From Methylomonas sp. (GTDB lineage: Bacteria; Pseudomonadota; Gammaproteobacteria; Methylococcales; Methylomonadaceae): DNA of 17,035 bases. A program made the position numbers and the translations under genes. Positions 6,224-13,792 of this stretch are shown here, one piece after another (the stretch's first letter is position 1; each line of letters begins with the position of its first letter). The notes beneath the pieces are model-generated. The model worked only from the letters and a program-made list of their open reading frames with translations, was not told the DNA's origin and did not search any database. Location: assembly GCA_026989715.1 (NCBI GenBank), contig JALSIU010000199.1, positions 1-17,035 on the forward strand, given 5' to 3'.

Positions 6224-8029
6224 ATGACTTTATTGGCAGGTTGGGTAGGAACAACGATTACATCCAAAGATGCTAAACGCTTATTACAGCAATATGTCGC
6301 GCAAGCCCCTGCTTATATGCAGAAAGAGGTTAGTGTTGCAAGCTCTGAATTTTATGCATTGGCGGCGGGACAGCAAAAAATATATGCAGAAAAAAGTCTA
6401 TTATTGATTAATGCGGGTCATGTTGCATTAGGGGCTGCCGCTGAGAGCTTGGTAAAGCGTTATCGGCAACAAAGTGAGCATTTTTTAGATAGCAGTCATC
6501 CGGCTGAACAGGCCATTGTGATGATTGATACAGATAACAAAAAATTGATATTAGCCACCGACCCTATCGGCTTAACACAGTTATATTATGCAACAACTGA
6601 TACCGGTATTGTTTTTGGATGCAGTGCAGATAGCGTGCTGGCTCACCCTGAAATAAAAAGCGATATTTCCTCGCAGTCGGTTTATGATTATGTTTATTAT
6701 CATCATTGCCCTAGCCCCTATACGATTTATCAGCAGGTAAAAAAGCTGGAAGGTGGACAAATATTGGTTTATCAAGCAGGGCAACTCACTATTGGCAACT
6801 ATTGGCAACCACAATTTCAAGAAACATTGTCCACTTCTGTTGCAGATATGGGTAATGAATTACAACAAGCGTTAATAAACAGCGTGGCTAAGCTATCAGA
6901 GGGGGCAGAGATTACCGGCGCTTTTTTAAGCGGTGGTTTAGATAGTTCAAGTGTTGCCGGTGCATTAAGTCAAGTTTATCCAGGCCAAGCTCAAACATTT
7001 TCCATGGGGTTCCCGGTTGAAGGCTATGATGAAATTGAATATGCCAATATTGCAGTTAAGCAATTTAATACTCAGCAACATGAATATTATTTAACGCCGG
7101 AGGATACGGTCAAAGCAATTCCTGATATAGCAGCCTATTATGATGAGCCTTTTGGTAATTCATCGGCATTAGCGGCATATTATTGTGCGAAAGTGGCACA
7201 AGAAAATGGTATTGCGGTTATGTTAGGCGGCGATGGCGGAGATGAAATTTTTGCCGGCAATGAGCGTTATGCACAACAGCTTGTATTTGATTACTATCAA
7301 AAAGTGCCAGGTTTTATTGGTAAAGGTATGGAAAGTGTTTTAAACCATTTACCCAGCAGTTTAGCGAAACAAAAATTATTTTTTAAAGCGAAGCGTTATA
7401 TAGACCAAGCTAATACGCCGTTACCTGATCGTTTGCAAGATTACAATTTTTTGCATCGACATTTAGCGTCAGATGTTTTCCAAGATGATTTTTTGCAGTC
7501 GATTAATACCGAAAGACCTTTAGATATATTAAGAGAGTGTTATCAGCGGCCGGAAGAGGCGAGTACTCTAAATAGGATGTTGTTTATGGATTGGAAAACG
7601 ACCTTGCATGATAATGATCTTGTGAAAGTCAATAAAATGTGTGAAATGGCTGGGGTGACAGTCAGGTATCCATTGTTAAGCCAAGAGATTATAGACTTGT
7701 CTTGCAAAGTGCCTTCGGCAGAAAAATTACAAGCTAACGCATTGCGTAAGTTTTATAAAACCGCCATGGCAGATTTTTTGCCCGAGAAAATTATTAATAA
7801 GCCTAAACATGGGTTTGGCTTACCCTTTGGTATTTGGCTAAAAGATTATCAGCCATTAAAAGAGCTAGCTTATGACAGTATTGAGAGCTTAAAAAAGCGC
7901 GCTTATTTTAAAGTAGAGTTTCTTGAACATACCCTTAAAATGCACCAGAGCATACATGCCGCTTATTATGGTGAGTTAATCTGGATATTAATGATGCTGG
8001 AATTATGGTTTCAGGGGAAAAAAATTTAA
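6224..8029 (+). CDS. Asparagine synthetase-like enzyme lacking the glutaminase cysteine
   Basis: The 601-residue protein has the two-domain layout of asparagine synthetase B. The N-terminal half (about 1-210) keeps the glutaminase-like fold signals, such as the DPIGLTQLYY stretch (113-122) and KKLEGGQILVY. However, it begins MTLLAGWVG where active glutaminases have MCGI-G, so the nucleophile cysteine is missing. The synthetase half looks intact: pyrophosphate loop SGGLDSS (236-242), FGNSSA (330-335), GGDGGDEIFAG (345-355) and NKPKHGFGLPFG (about 525-536). It should therefore adenylate a carboxylate but not take ammonia from glutamine. Beta-lactam synthetase and lasso-peptide cyclases are known relatives with this loss; they use an amine on their own substrate. 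Alternatively, free ammonia is used. It follows the glycosyltransferases after 36 nt and precedes a terminator-like site. Confidence 0.9.
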   Translation: MTLLAGWVGTTITSKDAKRLLQQYVAQAPAYMQKEVSVASSEFYALAAGQQKIYAEKSLLLINAGHVALGAAAESLVKRYRQQSEHFLDSSHPAEQAIVMIDTDNKKLILATDPIGLTQLYYATTDTGIVFGCSADSVLAHPEIKSDISSQSVYDYVYYHHCPSPYTIYQQVKKLEGGQILVYQAGQLTIGNYWQPQFQETLSTSVADMGNELQQALINSVAKLSEGAEITGAFLSGGLDSSSVAGALSQVYPGQAQTFSMGFPVEGYDEIEYANIAVKQFNTQQHEYYLTPEDTVKAIPDIAAYYDEPFGNSSALAAYYCAKVAQENGIAVMLGGDGGDEIFAGNERYAQQLVFDYYQKVPGFIGKGMESVLNHLPSSLAKQKLFFKAKRYIDQANTPLPDRLQDYNFLHRHLASDVFQDDFLQSINTERPLDILRECYQRPEEASTLNRMLFMDWKTTLHDNDLVKVNKMCEMAGVTVRYPLLSQEIIDLSCKVPSAEKLQANALRKFYKTAMADFLPEKIINKPKHGFGLPFGIWLKDYQPLKELAYDSIESLKKRAYFKVEFLEHTLKMHQSIHAAYYGELIWILMMLELWFQGKKI

Positions 8030-8087
8030 AGGACTTAATTATTGTGTCGCTAAAAGCAAAGGTGCATTAGGTTTAGGGATTATTCGA

Positions 8088-8174
8088 ATGTTCAGTTCTT
8101 GGATATGCATTTGGCTCAAACATTTGGTAGTAGCTGTTTGTTTATTTTTATTGCCACACTTTTTAAGTGTTTGA
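8088..8174 (+). CDS. Possible 28-residue hydrophobic small protein
   Basis: In the 259-bp gap a short frame begins with ATG at 8088, with AGGGA (8075-8079) spaced 8 nt upstream. It encodes MFSSWICIWLKHLVVAVC followed by LFLLPHFLSV, which looks like one membrane-spanning segment with Lys and His near the front. The Shine-Dalgarno match is better than that of most genes here. Against it, short hydrophobic frames arise easily in AT-rich DNA, and no homologue is recognised. It could be a small membrane protein or a leader peptide ahead of the hairpin at 8210. Confidence 0.25.
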   Translation: MFSSWICIWLKHLVVAVCLFLLPHFLSV

Positions 8175-8209
8175 GTAGCTTTAAAGCGTAAATAAAGGTA
8201 TCTGTATTG

Positions 8210-8241
8210 ATAGGCTAAGATGTGCTCAGAGCCTATTTTTT
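8210..8241 (+). terminator. Rho-independent terminator-like hairpin between the synthetase and ligase genes
   Basis: ATAGGCT (8210-8216) pairs perfectly with AGCCTAT (8230-8236) around a 13-nt loop, and the stem runs directly into six T (8236-8241). The stem is modest, but position and T-tract fit. It would separate the glycosyltransferase/synthetase group from the ligase/acylation group, or act as a conditional leader terminator for the latter. A -10-like TATAAC follows at 8261-8266 without a clear -35 box. Confidence 0.5.
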
Positions 8242-8288
8242 CTATTTGTTTTAACTTTCATATAACCTCCCAAAAAAATGTTTTCAGC

Positions 8289-9614
8289 ATGAGAGATTTA
8301 TTTGTCACATTAGTTGTTTTTGGTACGCTTCCTTATGTTCTAAAGCGACCTCAAATTGGTATTTTATTATGGGGCTGGCTGGCTTATATGAATCCCCATA
8401 AACTCTCATGGGGGTTTGCGCATGATTTTCCCTTTTCACAATTTACCGCCATATTTATTCTATTAGCTTTATTTTTTTCTAAAGAACCCAAAAAGATTCC
8501 TTGGAGTATAGAGCTACGTGTTTTGATGGTCTTTATTATTTGGATGTTTATTACCACTTTAAATGCACATTATCAGGAACTGGCTTGGGCGCAGTGGAAT
8601 AAGGTTTGGAAAATACAGTTGATGACCTTTGTGACCATTATTGTTATGCAAGATAAATGGCGAGTACAAGCTATGGTCTGGGTAATTGCATTATCCCTTG
8701 GGTTTTATGGGTTTAAAGGAGGGATTTTTACCGTCATGACAGGGGGGAGTTATGCTGTTTATGGGCCTAGTGGGACTTTTATTTATGGGAATAACGAAAT
8801 TGGCTTAGCGTTAATTATGACGATACCATTAATCAGGTATCTACATTTAACGACAGAGCATCCACTTTTTCGACTAGGCTTGCTTGTGACAATGTGGCTA
8901 ACTGTCATTGCTGTTATTGGAACACAATCTCGAGGGGCTTTAGTGGGTATTGCATGTATGGGATTTTTTTTGGTGCTTAAGAGCCGAAATAGAGTACCTA
9001 TGATATTGTTGATGCTGATTTTGGTACCCATCATTATTGGCTTTATGCCTGATACATGGCATGACAGAATGGGAACAATCCAAACTTATGAGCAAGATGG
9101 CTCTGCGATGGGGCGGATTAATGCGTGGTGGATGGCTTTTAATTTGGCGAGGGAGAATATGTTGGGTTGGGGTTTTGAGTGTTTCCAATATTTTACTTTT
9201 CTTCGATATGCACCACAGCCAGAGAATGTACATGATGCGCACAGTGTTTATTTTGAGGTGTTAGGAGAACATGGTTTTATAGGGTTGGCCTTATTCTTGT
9301 TATTAGGTTTCGTAACATTGAAATCATGTGGAAAAATTATTAAAGAAGCAAAACAAGCAATAGAGACACGTTGGATGTCCGATTTAGCGGCTATGTTACA
9401 GGTCAGTTTATTAGGTTATGCTGCCTCAGGTGCTTTTTTAGGCTTGGCTTATTTCGACTTGTATTACCATCTTGTTGCATTGGTTGTTATTTTAAAAGCA
9501 TTGCTGGCCAAGCATCGGCTGGAATCTGACGTAGAAATATCTGCAACAGATAGTGATAGTTCCTTGAGGCGTTCCGGTGATAGGCAAGACAGGCGTAATA
9601 GGTCTGCAGTATGA
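8289..9614 (+). CDS. O-antigen ligase-like membrane protein, exosortase A-associated
   Basis: From the ATG at 8289 this gives 441 residues. The start MRDLFVTLVVFGTLPYVLKR, then GWLAYMNPHKLSWGFA, closely resembles the putative O-glycosylation ligase family of exosortase A loci. About ten hydrophobic membrane segments are visible. The large loop near HDRMGTIQTYEQDGSAMGRI and the later ENVHDAHSVYFEVLGEHGF is typical of Wzy/WaaL-type proteins, which act on undecaprenyl-linked glycans at the periplasmic face. It may polymerise the exopolysaccharide or ligate it to an acceptor; sequence cannot decide which. An upstream in-frame ATG at 8220 lies inside the terminator-like hairpin and adds an atypical segment, so I reject it. 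No good ribosome binding site precedes 8289. Its stop overlaps the next start as ATGA. Confidence 0.88.
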   Translation: MRDLFVTLVVFGTLPYVLKRPQIGILLWGWLAYMNPHKLSWGFAHDFPFSQFTAIFILLALFFSKEPKKIPWSIELRVLMVFIIWMFITTLNAHYQELAWAQWNKVWKIQLMTFVTIIVMQDKWRVQAMVWVIALSLGFYGFKGGIFTVMTGGSYAVYGPSGTFIYGNNEIGLALIMTIPLIRYLHLTTEHPLFRLGLLVTMWLTVIAVIGTQSRGALVGIACMGFFLVLKSRNRVPMILLMLILVPIIIGFMPDTWHDRMGTIQTYEQDGSAMGRINAWWMAFNLARENMLGWGFECFQYFTFLRYAPQPENVHDAHSVYFEVLGEHGFIGLALFLLLGFVTLKSCGKIIKEAKQAIETRWMSDLAAMLQVSLLGYAASGAFLGLAYFDLYYHLVALVVILKALLAKHRLESDVEISATDSDSSLRRSGDRQDRRNRSAV

Positions 9615-10609
9615 ATGCTAAGGGGCGTGGAGCTATTTTTGCTTTAGTTTTGCTATTGCTCTGTGAGTTGGTTTTACATAGCGACAAATTCTTATTAATG
9701 TATCGTTCTGTTTTTGCAGCTGGGCGGCTAATGGATAAGGTATTCGTGATTGAGCATTCTCCTGTTCAGTTATTGCTACTTGGTAATAGTCGGGTAGATA
9801 ATGGTTTTGATCCCATGATACTGCAACAAAAAACAGGAATGACTGCATTTAATTTAGGTGTCCCTGGAGCAAATGCAGAAATATTATATGGTATTGTGAA
9901 GCGTTTAGCGGAGCGAGAGCAATTTAATGAGAAAGCAATAACACACGTTGTTTTAGGGCTGGATGAAAGTCTTTTTCAAGCGGACGATTCGTTAGGATAT
10001 GGCGTTTTTTTTGCTGACCGTGGGAAGTTACTGCAAGAAAAGCAATTTAAAGCACTGTTACATAGTTATTTTCGTTTACTCGGTTATGGCGGGCAGTTGA
10101 AAGAATTACGTGAGCCTGAGAAGTTATTGCGTTTTATGAAAGCAAGTTTTCAAGATGTGGAACCTATGGGCGGGGCAGCTAAAATAAATTATGGCTTTCG
10201 TCCTGGAGAGCGAGGTAAGTTTCAAAATAATCAGCAATTATTAGCTCAGGAGGCGGGCGCACAAAATCCGCCTAATAATCGCGTAACTGCTTATTTTTTT
10301 GCATTACTAGCCGTATTGCAACGTCATAATGTGCAAGTTGTCGTGTTTTTTCCGCCTTTACTGAACCGGAGTACATTATTTTTAGACCCTAACAACCCAA
10401 AGGCAAAACCCTATATTGCCATAAAGAAGCAGCTCTTATCTATGGGCGTTTCCGTAGTGGATATTAGCAGTAATGTAGATAAAGTCGCTGATGAATTTGC
10501 CAATGCCGGGCATTTAAATAAAAAAGGTTCGGTGCGCTTTTCTAATTTATTGGCTCAAAAATTATTGCTTCTGTGGTCGAATCTAGGTAGTCAAAAATAT
10601 GATTTTTAG
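9611..10609 (+). CDS. Membrane-anchored SGNH-like protein, probable polysaccharide O-acylation partner
   Basis: The 332-residue protein has an N-terminal hydrophobic anchor (about 8-24), and the remainder is probably periplasmic. LLLLGNSRVDNGFDP (54-68) matches the first SGNH block with Ser60 as likely nucleophile. NLGVPGAN (81-88) fits the glycine block and AGHLNKKG (299-306) the final histidine block with His301. The residue three before the histidine is Asn298 rather than the usual Asp. In alginate and similar loci, AlgJ/AlgX- or DltD-like proteins of this architecture pass acyl groups delivered by an MBOAT protein onto the polymer. It overlaps the ligase gene by 4 nt and the MBOAT gene by 11 nt, which supports a shared task. 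Exact family and substrate are uncertain. Confidence 0.78.
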   Translation: MNAKGRGAIFALVLLLLCELVLHSDKFLLMYRSVFAAGRLMDKVFVIEHSPVQLLLLGNSRVDNGFDPMILQQKTGMTAFNLGVPGANAEILYGIVKRLAEREQFNEKAITHVVLGLDESLFQADDSLGYGVFFADRGKLLQEKQFKALLHSYFRLLGYGGQLKELREPEKLLRFMKASFQDVEPMGGAAKINYGFRPGERGKFQNNQQLLAQEAGAQNPPNNRVTAYFFALLAVLQRHNVQVVVFFPPLLNRSTLFLDPNNPKAKPYIAIKKQLLSMGVSVVDISSNVDKVADEFANAGHLNKKGSVRFSNLLAQKLLLLWSNLGSQKYDF

Positions 10610-12032
10610 TAGTAGCTCTTTTATACTGTTTTTATTTGCACTGCTAGGCATTTACAGTCAGTGCAAAACGCCCGTGCAACGTGCCAATACCTTGTTAGTT
10701 GCCAGTTTTCTATTTTATGCCAGTTGGAAACCGATTTATTTGTTTTTATTAATCGGTTCATTATGGGTGAATTATGTTATCTATTGTCGATTAATAGAGC
10801 GGCGCAATAAAGCAATATTGACCTTAGGCATAGTTGCTAATCTCGCTTTGCTAGGCTTGTTTAAATATGCAGGCTTAATGATTGAAACTTGGATATGGGT
10901 TAATTTTGAATTAGGGCTAGGCAGTATGCAAGCATTGCCTGAATGGTTAAACTGGGCATTGCCGTTAGGCATTAGTTTTTTTACTTTCCAAATGCTCAGT
11001 GCTTTGATTGATGTTTATAAAGGTGAGTGGGATGAAAAAATTACCTTTAGGCAGTGGTGCCTTTATGTGAGTTTTTTCCCGCAGTTTATTGCAGGTCCTA
11101 TTGCTAGAGCAAGCGAATTGGTTGACCAATTACAGGTATTGCACCCGCTAAAATGGGTTGATTTACGTGCGGGTGGCTTATTATTTGCGGGTGGGTTGAT
11201 TAAAAAAGCATTATTTGCCGATAATTTAGCACTGTTGGTTGAAACTTTATATGCGCAACCTGAAAATTTAGATTTTACGGTTGCTTGGCTGGCAACCGTG
11301 GCATTTGCCTTACAAATTTATTTTGATTTTTCGGGCTATAGTGAAATGGCGATTGGGCTAGGTAGAATGTTTGGCATTCGTTTACCACGTAATTTTCAAC
11401 ACCCCTATATCAGTAAAAATTGTAGTGAATTTTGGCATCGCTGGCATATGACGCTTTCGCGTTGGTTGCGAGATTATCTTTTTATTCCCTTAGGCGGGTC
11501 ACGTTGTTCGCCGAGTCGCGTATCATTTAATTTGCTTTTGACTATGTTATTAGGGGGCTTATGGCATGGTGCCGGTTGGAATTTTGTTTTTTGGGGCGGC
11601 TTGCATGGCACATACTTGATTGGCCACCGGCTTTTAAAGTCGTTTTTCGTTGCAATAGACCTTGATTCAAAACGCATTTTGCGGCAAATGGTTGCTATCA
11701 CCTCGGTACCTTTTACTTTTATTCTCATTTGTTTTACTTGGGTATTTTTTAGAGCGGAAAGTTTTTCTGATGCTTGGGTGATTAGTTCAGCAATGCTCGG
11801 GTTACAGCAAAGTGTTGCCGTGCCGGAAGTAAGATTGTATTTGCAGCTTATGGTAGCAATTAGTATTGTGTTGGTTTTTGTAGAACCCTTGATTGAAAGG
11901 TTATTTTTAAAAGGATTTAGGCGGTGGCGCAATGTTCCTTTTTATATAAGAGGGTTTGTTTATGCAAGTATTGCCATGGCTGTGCATATTATGGGGGGTA
12001 GCACCCAAAAATTTATTTATTTTGATTTTTAA
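10599..12032 (+). CDS. MBOAT family O-acyltransferase (AlgI-like)
   Basis: The 477-residue multi-pass membrane protein has the AlgI signatures: SFFTFQMLSALIDVYKG (126-142), FIAGPIARASEL (153-164), FWHRWHMTLSRWLRDYLF (278-295) and GGLWHGAGWNF (319-329). The conserved histidine of the last, His323, is the proposed catalytic residue in this family. MBOAT proteins of this kind move an acyl group, usually acetyl, from a cytoplasmic donor across the membrane, and an SGNH partner then transfers it to the polysaccharide. The length is normal for AlgI-like proteins. The start at 10599 overlaps the SGNH gene by 11 nt, so the two are translationally coupled. There is no sign of truncation. Confidence 0.93.
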   Translation: MIFSSSSFILFLFALLGIYSQCKTPVQRANTLLVASFLFYASWKPIYLFLLIGSLWVNYVIYCRLIERRNKAILTLGIVANLALLGLFKYAGLMIETWIWVNFELGLGSMQALPEWLNWALPLGISFFTFQMLSALIDVYKGEWDEKITFRQWCLYVSFFPQFIAGPIARASELVDQLQVLHPLKWVDLRAGGLLFAGGLIKKALFADNLALLVETLYAQPENLDFTVAWLATVAFALQIYFDFSGYSEMAIGLGRMFGIRLPRNFQHPYISKNCSEFWHRWHMTLSRWLRDYLFIPLGGSRCSPSRVSFNLLLTMLLGGLWHGAGWNFVFWGGLHGTYLIGHRLLKSFFVAIDLDSKRILRQMVAITSVPFTFILICFTWVFFRAESFSDAWVISSAMLGLQQSVAVPEVRLYLQLMVAISIVLVFVEPLIERLFLKGFRRWRNVPFYIRGFVYASIAMAVHIMGGSTQKFIYFDF

Positions 12033-12046
12033 AATTGTTGAAAAAT

Positions 12047-12823
12047 ATGTTAATAGACTCCCATTGTCATCTTGATAAACTCGACTTGACCCCTTACCAA
12101 AATGATTTTTCCTGCTTTATGCAGGAAGCTGATAAACAGCATATTGAGCATATGCTCTGTATTAGTATTGATTTAGAAGCTTACCCGAGCATGTGTGAAT
12201 TAGTGCAACCTTATGACAATATATCACTATCGGTCGGTGTGCATCCAAATGTAGATACAGGGCAAGACCCGACTGCGGCAGAATTGATTGCTTTGGCTGA
12301 TAATAACCGGGTGGTTGCCATTGGAGAAACCGGTTTGGATTATTTCCGGAGTGAAGGGGATTTAACATGGCAGCATCAGCGTTTTGTTCATCATATTGAA
12401 GCTGCTAAGGTGACTAAAAAGCCCCTTATTATCCACACGCGTGAAGCCAGTGTGGATACACTGCGTATTTTAAAGGAACAAGGGGCTGATGAAGTCGGTG
12501 GGGTTATTCATTGTTTCACTGAAGACTGGAATTTTGCCAAGCAAGCGATGGATTTGAATTTTTATATTTCTTTTTCAGGTATTGTAACCTTTAAAAATGC
12601 AAAATCCATTCAAGAAGTGGCTAAAAAAGTACCGGCTGACCGGTACTTGATAGAGACTGACTCACCTTATTTAGCCCCTGTGCCTTTTAGGGGTAAGCCT
12701 AATTATCCCTTGTATGTGCAGCAGGTTGCGCAATTTGTTGCCGACTTACGTGCCGTGAGCACCGAATTAGTTGCGCAACAATCTAATGCAAACTTTCGGC
12801 GGTTATTTTCTGTAGCGGCCTAA
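12047..12823 (+). CDS. TatD family metal-dependent hydrolase
   Basis: The 258-residue protein is a complete TatD-type amidohydrolase-fold enzyme. Metal-binding residues are visible in order: DSHCHLD (His6, His8), AIGETGLDYF (Glu94), LIIHTRE (His130), GVIHCF (His155) and IETDSPYLAP (Asp205). Family members are cytoplasmic metal-dependent deoxyribonucleases implicated in DNA repair or turnover. I choose the ATG at 12047 because MLIDSHCHLD is the usual N-terminus. A TTG at 12035 would add four residues, and no strong ribosome binding site supports either. It starts 14 nt after the MBOAT stop, so it may ride on exopolysaccharide transcripts although its job is unrelated. TatD-type genes are often found beside holB or tmk, which are absent here. 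Confidence 0.92.
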   Translation: MLIDSHCHLDKLDLTPYQNDFSCFMQEADKQHIEHMLCISIDLEAYPSMCELVQPYDNISLSVGVHPNVDTGQDPTAAELIALADNNRVVAIGETGLDYFRSEGDLTWQHQRFVHHIEAAKVTKKPLIIHTREASVDTLRILKEQGADEVGGVIHCFTEDWNFAKQAMDLNFYISFSGIVTFKNAKSIQEVAKKVPADRYLIETDSPYLAPVPFRGKPNYPLYVQQVAQFVADLRAVSTELVAQQSNANFRRLFSVAA

Positions 12824-12838
12824 GTCGTATGGAATGAG

Positions 12839-13528
12839 CTATTTATTTTCTAAATGTTGCATAGGGCACTGTTGCTCACGTAAACTGATAATCGGCCAGT
12901 GATGGTCACTTGCATATTGTTGTAATGCCTCATCAGGGTTGACCGCTACAGGGAAGTCAACCTGATTTAATAAGGGTAAGTCATTATGCGAGTCGCTATA
13001 AAACCAACTATTACTTAAAGTATGCCCTGTTTCTTGTAACCATTGCTTTAATCGGGTGACTTTGCCATCTTGAAAACAAGGCGTTCCTGCGACTTTACCT
13101 GTATATTGGTTGTCGATAAATTCAGGTGTTGTAGCGATTAAGTTATCAATGCCGTAGAGTTTGACAATGGGTTCGGTGACAAAGCTATTGGTTGCCGTAA
13201 TCACTAAAATAACATTACCACGTTGTTTATGTTGCTTAATCAACTCTTGTGCCGGCGCTAAGAGAATAGGGCGAATGACTTCCTCTATAAATTGCTCGCG
13301 CCAATGATGCAGGTCTTTTAATGAGTTGTTGGCTAATGGTTTGAGTGAAAATGTTAGAAATTCGATAATATCTAAATTGCCTTCTTTATATTCTTGATAA
13401 AAGCGATCATTTTCTTGTGCATAATAATCAGCATCGACAATGCCTTTATCCACTAAAAATTGTCCCCAGAGGTAGTCACTGTCATCTGCTAGTAAGGTAT
13501 TGTCTAAATCAAAAATAGCTAAACTCAT
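12839..13528 (-). CDS. HAD-IB family phosphatase (SerB-like)
   Basis: The 229-residue protein has all four HAD motifs: IFDLDNTLL with Asp7 as nucleophile and Asp9 as acid/base, VITATNS with Thr111, a lysine in QDGKVTRLK (about 156) and YSDSHNDLPLL with Asp179 and Asp183. A helical cap lies between motifs I and II, as in subfamily IB, which includes phosphoserine phosphatase. It resembles the uncharacterised HAD-IB hydrolases found near rppH in several Proteobacteria, for example in Pseudomonas. Its substrate is unknown and is probably a small phosphomonoester. The gene converges on tatD with 15 bp between stops and no clear terminator. It shares a 264-bp upstream region with rppH, transcribed the other way. 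Confidence 0.9.
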   Translation of the reverse strand: MSLAIFDLDNTLLADDSDYLWGQFLVDKGIVDADYYAQENDRFYQEYKEGNLDIIEFLTFSLKPLANNSLKDLHHWREQFIEEVIRPILLAPAQELIKQHKQRGNVILVITATNSFVTEPIVKLYGIDNLIATTPEFIDNQYTGKVAGTPCFQDGKVTRLKQWLQETGHTLSNSWFYSDSHNDLPLLNQVDFPVAVNPDEALQQYASDHHWPIISLREQQCPMQHLENK

Positions 13529-13568
13529 TATTATTACTTTTATTGTCGTTATTTAAAAAAGGGGGATG

Positions 13569-13612
13569 GCATCACTCATAAATTTATGGAACAATGGTGG
13601 CATGAGTAATGC
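13569..13612. repeat. Near-perfect inverted repeat in the HAD/rppH intergenic region
   Basis: GCATCACTCAT (13569-13579) and ATGAGTAATGC (13602-13612) are complementary at 10 of 11 positions, with a 22-nt spacer. No T-run follows on either strand, so it is not a standard terminator. It could be an operator for a dimeric regulator acting on the divergent genes, or a transcript hairpin. Confidence 0.45.
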
Positions 13613-13615
13613 TTA

Positions 13616-13725
13616 AAGGGACAGAATAATCGTTAAGCGTCAGTGATTTTATAAAACTTGCAATCGCATCAAAACAGATGTCACTTTAAAGGTTTATTTT
13701 ATCCTCAGCCTAAAGAGTGTCCCTT
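13616..13725. repeat. Widely spaced 8-bp inverted repeat
   Basis: AAGGGACA (13616-13623) and TGTCCCTT (13718-13725) are perfect complements 94 nt apart. They would close a long structured transcript spanning most of the intergenic region. Eight bases over this distance can be chance. Confidence 0.25.
13666..13725 (+). repeat. Intergenic repeat, copy A (upstream of rppH)
   Basis: GCATCAAAA (13666-13674) is followed after 26 nt by ATCCTCAGCCTAAAG (13701-13715) and then GTCCCTT (13719-13725). A second copy lies upstream of lepA in the same order and orientation. The 25-nt cores match at 19 positions without gaps. The end of this copy lies 67 nt before the rppH start, which suggests a shared promoter-region element. 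Confidence 0.4.
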
Positions 13726-13792
13726 GTATTTTGAGTTAAGAGTTTAACATTTAGTGTATTAACTTAGAATAATAAAAAGACAGGTTTTAATA

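Noticed and set aside
8220..8288. Upstream ATG extension of the ligase protein
   Set aside because: It begins inside the terminator-like hairpin and adds residues not typical of the family, which starts MRDLFV.
8940..9264. Overlapping open frames on both strands inside the ligase gene
   Set aside because: They are shadows of a well-supported membrane protein and have no recognisable content.
11474..11932. Long reverse-strand open frame within the MBOAT gene
   Set aside because: It lies wholly inside a gene with clear family motifs, has no recognisable domain and no upstream signals, so it is a coding shadow.
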